From NCBI GenBank assembly GCA_946481235.1, contig CAMLME010000071.1:1-9032 (forward strand): a stretch of DNA of 9,032 bases, given 5' to 3'. Shown here one piece after another: positions 6,495 through 9,032 of the stretch. The notes under the pieces were generated by a model, which saw only the letters and a program-made list of their open reading frames with translations, was not told the DNA's origin and ran no database searches. The position numbers were made by a program, and so were the translations under genes. The stretch's first letter is position 1. Each line of letters opens with the position of its first letter. Source of the DNA: an uncultured Methylobacillus sp. Lineage in GTDB: Bacteria; Pseudomonadota; Gammaproteobacteria; Burkholderiales; Methylophilaceae.

Positions 6495-7931
6495 TCATCT
6501 CCCGCCCTTGCCAAATATCACTACGCGGACGGTGTCGATCAGGATAATGATGTCGAGGAACAAGCTGTTGTTCTTGACGTAGAACAAGTCGTACTGGAGT
6601 TTCTGTATGGCATCCTCGACCGATGCCCCATAGCGATAGCGCACTTGCGCCCAGCCGGTAATGCCCGGCTTGATGCTGTGCCTGACGTGGTAATAAGGCA
6701 GTTCCTTGGAAAGCTGCTCCACAAAATACGGCCGTTCAGGCCTGGGGCCGACGAAGCTCATTTCTCCCTTCAGTACGTTGAGTATCTGGGGAAGCTCGTC
6801 GATTCTTAAATGGCGTATGATCCGCCCCACCCTGGTGGTACGGGGGTCGTTCTCGCATGCCCATTGCGGCTTTCCTATTTCCTCGGCGTCTTTGCGCATG
6901 CTGCGAAACTTCAGCATCATGAAGTGTTGGCCGTCCTTGCCCACCCTTTCCTGACGATAGAGAATAGCTTTACGGTCTTCGAGAAAGATGCACAAGGCCG
7001 TAACCAGCATGACGGGGAGCGCGACGATCAGGAGCGTCACACTTGCGAACAAATCGAATGTCCTCTTGATGCTGGTGCGCAATCGGCTCTGGTCGAAGCC
7101 GTCGTTAAACACCAGCCAGCCGGGCTGGAGCGAATCCATCAGGACCTGGCCCATCTCGCGCTCGAAAAATGTTTCCGTATCGCTCACCTTCACCCCGTAC
7201 AGCTTGCATTTGAGAAGCTCCTGGATGGAGAAATGCTCGCTGCGCCGGTTCCGAACCGCCACGACGATCTCATTGATGCGATATTTCTTCACCATCGAAA
7301 TCAACGTCCCTTCCGTGGACAAAACCAGCGCGGGCGACACCTGGCACACCTCATGCGGCATCGGGACAAACCCGACGATCTGGAATTTATCGAACGTGGG
7401 ATTCTTCTCGACCAGCATGCTGCACTCCCTGGCCAGTCGGCCGGCGCCCAGCACTATGATTCGATTCTTCTGGAGGTGGGCATTGGACCAGCGGTAAAAG
7501 ACAAGCCGCGTCAGAAAGATTCCCACCGTGGTAATCAACATGACGGCACCCAGTATCCCGCGACCGACGTAAGTCTCCGGTACCCAATAAAAAATCAGGA
7601 CGATGAGACCCAGCCCGAATGCCATGGCGCGCATCAGGCGAAGCAAGGTCTTGCGGAAATCTTCACGGTACCCCAGTTGATACATCCCCACTGCAGCCAT
7701 GCTTAAAACCATCACCAAGGCAAAGGCACAGGCATAGGGAAATATATTGATAAGCGGGGCAGCAACGATGTAGGGAGGGGTGTAGAACAGATCGAAAAAG
7801 CGGATGGATACCCCGAGATAAACCGCCACCATCATGATGAGGATTTCCGATATCAGGATGGTTCCTGTAACAGCTACGTAACGATGGAAACTTTTATACA
7901 CTTGTTTTTCTCCCGATTGTTTCGGGCTCAT
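6495..7931 (-). CDS. Exopolysaccharide sugar-phosphate transferase, PEP-CTERM-associated (EpsB/WcaJ-like initiating transferase)
   Basis: A 478-residue polyprenyl-glycosylphosphotransferase, a little longer than the usual 440-470. It transfers a sugar-1-phosphate from a nucleotide sugar to undecaprenyl phosphate at the inner membrane, the first step of repeat-unit synthesis. Four N-terminal membrane segments lie near 18-40, 61-83, 99-117 and 126-144. A Rossmann-like CoA-binding-type region begins with IIVLGAGRLA (158-167). A further hydrophobic hairpin spans 295-317 and is followed by the catalytic domain with ERVG (328-331), KFRSM (341-345), the Asp-Glu diad in RIDELPQ (D378, E379), VGPRPE (394-399) and PGITGWAQ (422-429). 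The RIDEL form and domain layout match the PEP-CTERM-associated subfamily next to prsK. The ATG at 7931 is chosen because it has AGGA five bases upstream and places the first membrane segment correctly; the frame is open to 8090, but that extension is AT-rich and lacks a ribosome binding site. Which sugar is used cannot be read from the sequence. Confidence 0.92.
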   Translation of the reverse strand: MSPKQSGEKQVYKSFHRYVAVTGTILISEILIMMVAVYLGVSIRFFDLFYTPPYIVAAPLINIFPYACAFALVMVLSMAAVGMYQLGYREDFRKTLLRLMRAMAFGLGLIVLIFYWVPETYVGRGILGAVMLITTVGIFLTRLVFYRWSNAHLQKNRIIVLGAGRLARECSMLVEKNPTFDKFQIVGFVPMPHEVCQVSPALVLSTEGTLISMVKKYRINEIVVAVRNRRSEHFSIQELLKCKLYGVKVSDTETFFEREMGQVLMDSLQPGWLVFNDGFDQSRLRTSIKRTFDLFASVTLLIVALPVMLVTALCIFLEDRKAILYRQERVGKDGQHFMMLKFRSMRKDAEEIGKPQWACENDPRTTRVGRIIRHLRIDELPQILNVLKGEMSFVGPRPERPYFVEQLSKELPYYHVRHSIKPGITGWAQVRYRYGASVEDAIQKLQYDLFYVKNNSLFLDIIILIDTVRVVIFGKGGR

Positions 7932-7953
7932 CGCAATCCTGCCGGATTGCGAT
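7930..7953 (-). promoter_or_regulatory. Perfect hairpin covering the ribosome binding site and start of the sugar transferase
   Basis: On the minus strand ATCGCAATCC, loop GGCA, then GGATTGCGAT form a perfect 10-bp stem with a 4-base loop. The 3' arm together with the last loop base holds the AGGA Shine-Dalgarno, and the arm ends on the first two bases of the ATG at 7931. If it folds in the mRNA, ribosome access is blocked, so translation of the initiating transferase could be controlled by a protein, RNA or temperature. As a dyad it could alternatively be a DNA operator, though its position downstream of any promoter argues for an RNA role. Confidence 0.6.
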
Positions 7954-7972
7954 CCTTCTTGAGCGTTTTTTT

Positions 7973-7990
7973 CTTTTAACCCCTTAAAAG
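7973..7990 (-). other. AT-rich hairpin in the leader of the sugar transferase
   Basis: CTTTTAA and TTAAAAG form a perfect 7-bp stem around a four-base GGGG loop (minus-strand reading). Flanking T-rich and A-rich runs could lengthen the stem. It precedes the RBS hairpin by about 20 bases. An A-tract, not a T-tract, follows it on the minus strand, so it is not an intrinsic terminator. Near it, TAGCTTTG (plus strand 7997-8004) is nearly repeated at 8007-8017. Confidence 0.4.
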
Positions 7991-8034
7991 GAAAAATAGC
8001 TTTGTGTAGCTTCTTTGCGCTTATACGCATTAAA

Positions 8035-8063
8035 TTTATAAGGAAATACACCTCGCCTGCCGA
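8035..8063 (-). promoter_or_regulatory. Candidate sigma-70 promoter for the sugar transferase-prsK-prsR operon
   Basis: On the minus strand TCGGCA (8063-8058, four of six matches to TTGACA) is separated by 17 bases from TATAAA (8040-8035, five of six matches to TATAAT). Transcription would start near 8028 and give a leader of roughly 95 bases containing both hairpins. The region is clearly more AT-rich than the flanking genes. I found no GG-N10-GC sigma-54 pattern here. Motif matching by eye only. Confidence 0.35.
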
Positions 8064-8110
8064 TAATGCATATAAGTCACTTGCTACCACTTCGTAATGA
8101 AGACGTCAAT

Positions 8111-8179
8111 AGCCCCGCAAAAAATGTGCGTACTTGAAAGCTTGCTGTGACAAGTTGCCCAAGCAACCATCCCGGGGCT
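8111..8179. other. Non-coding segment with inverted repeats between protease and transferase genes
   Basis: This part of the 260-bp gap holds no supported gene. AGCCCCG at 8111-8117 is complementary to CGGGGCT at 8173-8179, enclosing a small hairpin of GTTGC (8154-8158) and GCAAC (8163-8167). Six A residues at 8119-8124 read as a T-run on the minus strand downstream of these stems, so this may be where protease transcription ends. No stem directly abuts the T-run, so a terminator call is weak. Confidence 0.3.
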
Positions 8180-8191
8180 TGCGAGTAGATA

Positions 8192-8992
8192 TCACGGCTC
8201 CTTCCTTTGCAGGAAATCGCGCAGATAACTGCTTGGAATGGCATAGGTGATTCCGCTCGGCTGGCTGAGCACCGACTCTTTCAGGCCCTTGATCAAGACC
8301 ATGCTGATTATTCCGTACACGACCCCGGTATCGGGATCATAAAGCGGGCTCCCGCTATTGCCGGGATAAGCGGTCCCGTCAAGTTGGAATACCGGGAAGG
8401 CCGATTTTTTAAGCTGGCTGATACTTTTCGAGTCCAAACGCTTGCTGTTGTGGGCAGGCAGGACAATCGGCGTAATCGAAGAAAGCATGGCGCGATGCGT
8501 GACAGGATGGAATCCGAGCACCATGCCAATCGGAAATCCGGTAAAGGCGAACCCCTGTCCTTCGCGCGCCGCATTGGAGTCGCCAAGCTCCAGCGCGGGC
8601 AGGGGTGGACCGCTGATTTTAAGCAGGATGAGGTCGCGCTCCTTATCCTGTGCGACCCGCACGGCGAGCCTGAGATCCGTTTCCGTTTCGTTTTTGGCGA
8701 CGACGACGCCAAGGGTCTCCAGCTTGCTTCCCTCCACGCCCTCCGGAACGACGTGGGCATTGGTCAACACCAGCGTACCATCACCGACCGCAAAGCCCGT
8801 CCCCAGGAAATTCAACGCAGGGCTGCGTGTTTTTTGGTATGTGGCGATGCCAACGATGGATGGTTTGAGCCGTTCGATGGTACGGGGAAGCTCATCGCCC
8901 CAGAGCGGACTTGCAAAAATAAACCCCTGAAAACAAAGGAAACCCAATAAAAAACTTTTGCCGCTGCTCAAAGCATATTTTCGAAAATCCAT
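8192..8992 (-). CDS. Exported trypsin-like serine protease (HtrA/S1-type catalytic domain, no PDZ)
   Basis: A 266-residue protein. The N-terminus (basic start, hydrophobic SFLLGFLCFQGFIFA to about residue 28) looks like a signal peptide, so it should act in the periplasm or at the surface. The catalytic triad is intact: His in TNAHVV (H80), Asp in ERDLILLKI (D120) and Ser in YPGNSGSPLYD (S213). A GTGFAVGDG segment precedes the histidine as in HtrA-type enzymes. The protein ends just after the protease domain and has no PDZ domain, unlike DegP/DegS. The ATG at 8992 is preferred, with AAGGGG five bases upstream; a GTG at 8998 overlaps that site. It lies 260 bp upstream of the transferase operon on the same strand, likely its own transcription unit. 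It may process matrix or envelope proteins of this system, but that link is only positional. Confidence 0.88.
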   Translation of the reverse strand: MDFRKYALSSGKSFLLGFLCFQGFIFASPLWGDELPRTIERLKPSIVGIATYQKTRSPALNFLGTGFAVGDGTLVLTNAHVVPEGVEGSKLETLGVVVAKNETETDLRLAVRVAQDKERDLILLKISGPPLPALELGDSNAAREGQGFAFTGFPIGMVLGFHPVTHRAMLSSITPIVLPAHNSKRLDSKSISQLKKSAFPVFQLDGTAYPGNSGSPLYDPDTGVVYGIISMVLIKGLKESVLSQPSGITYAIPSSYLRDFLQRKEP

Positions 8993-9032
8993 GGCCACCC
9001 CTTTGCAAACCTGAACTAGAAAATGCCTCCTG

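Noticed and set aside
7932..8090. N-terminal extension of the sugar transferase to an upstream start at 8090 or 8027
   Set aside because: The added segment is AT-rich, has no Shine-Dalgarno and precedes the expected N-terminus of the family; the start at 7931 has AGGA at good spacing.
7973..8179. c-di-GMP (GEMM) riboswitch in the leader of the polysaccharide operon
   Set aside because: The conserved GGCAAACC and tetraloop-receptor-like elements of GEMM RNAs are not present.
9026..9032. Strong Shine-Dalgarno-like CAGGAGG on the minus strand at the window edge
   Set aside because: No start codon at suitable distance; an in-frame TAG follows soon, and the protease start has its own site nearer at 8998-9003.

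Overview
The window is about 9 kb of a G+C-rich proteobacterial genome. Every gene I can support lies on the minus strand, so transcription runs from right to left. A PEP-CTERM/XrtA-type kinase-regulator pair (PrsK/PrsR) sits beside a PEP-CTERM-associated sugar transferase. This points to a Gram-negative exopolysaccharide or biofilm-matrix locus of the kind common in Betaproteobacteria (Nitrosomonadales, Rhodocyclales and relatives). Genus cannot be decided from this stretch.

In transcription order: (1) 8992-8192, an exported trypsin-like (HtrA/S1-type) serine protease with an intact His-Asp-Ser triad. (2) A 260-bp gap (8191-7932) with an AT-rich part, a candidate sigma-70 promoter and two hairpins, one of which covers the ribosome binding site of the next gene. 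(3) 7931-6495, a polyisoprenyl-phosphate sugar-phosphate transferase that starts the lipid-linked repeat unit. (4) 6475-4391, membrane histidine kinase PrsK. (5) 4331-2979, PrsR, a sigma-54-dependent response regulator. (6) 2948-2169, a membrane-anchored YdcF/DUF218 protein. (7) 2148-988, a secreted right-handed beta-helix protein. (8) A 133-bp gap with a nested inverted-repeat structure (869-982). (9) 854 to beyond base 1, a polysaccharide deacetylase whose C-terminus is cut off by the window edge.

Genes 3 to 7 are 19-59 bp apart and look like one operon, possibly including the deacetylase. The implied logic is that the transferase loads the first sugar on the lipid carrier, PrsK/PrsR sense a signal and switch on sigma-54 promoters (probably elsewhere, since I see no clear one here), and the YdcF, beta-helix and deacetylase proteins modify envelope or extracellular polysaccharide. 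Exosortase (XrtA/EpsH), PrsT, polymerase, flippase and PEP-CTERM substrates are not in the window and would be expected nearby or elsewhere.

The most interesting non-coding signals are the perfect 10-bp hairpin covering the Shine-Dalgarno and start codon of the sugar transferase, and the nested inverted repeats before the deacetylase. I found no RNA genes, CRISPR arrays, transposases or attachment sites.
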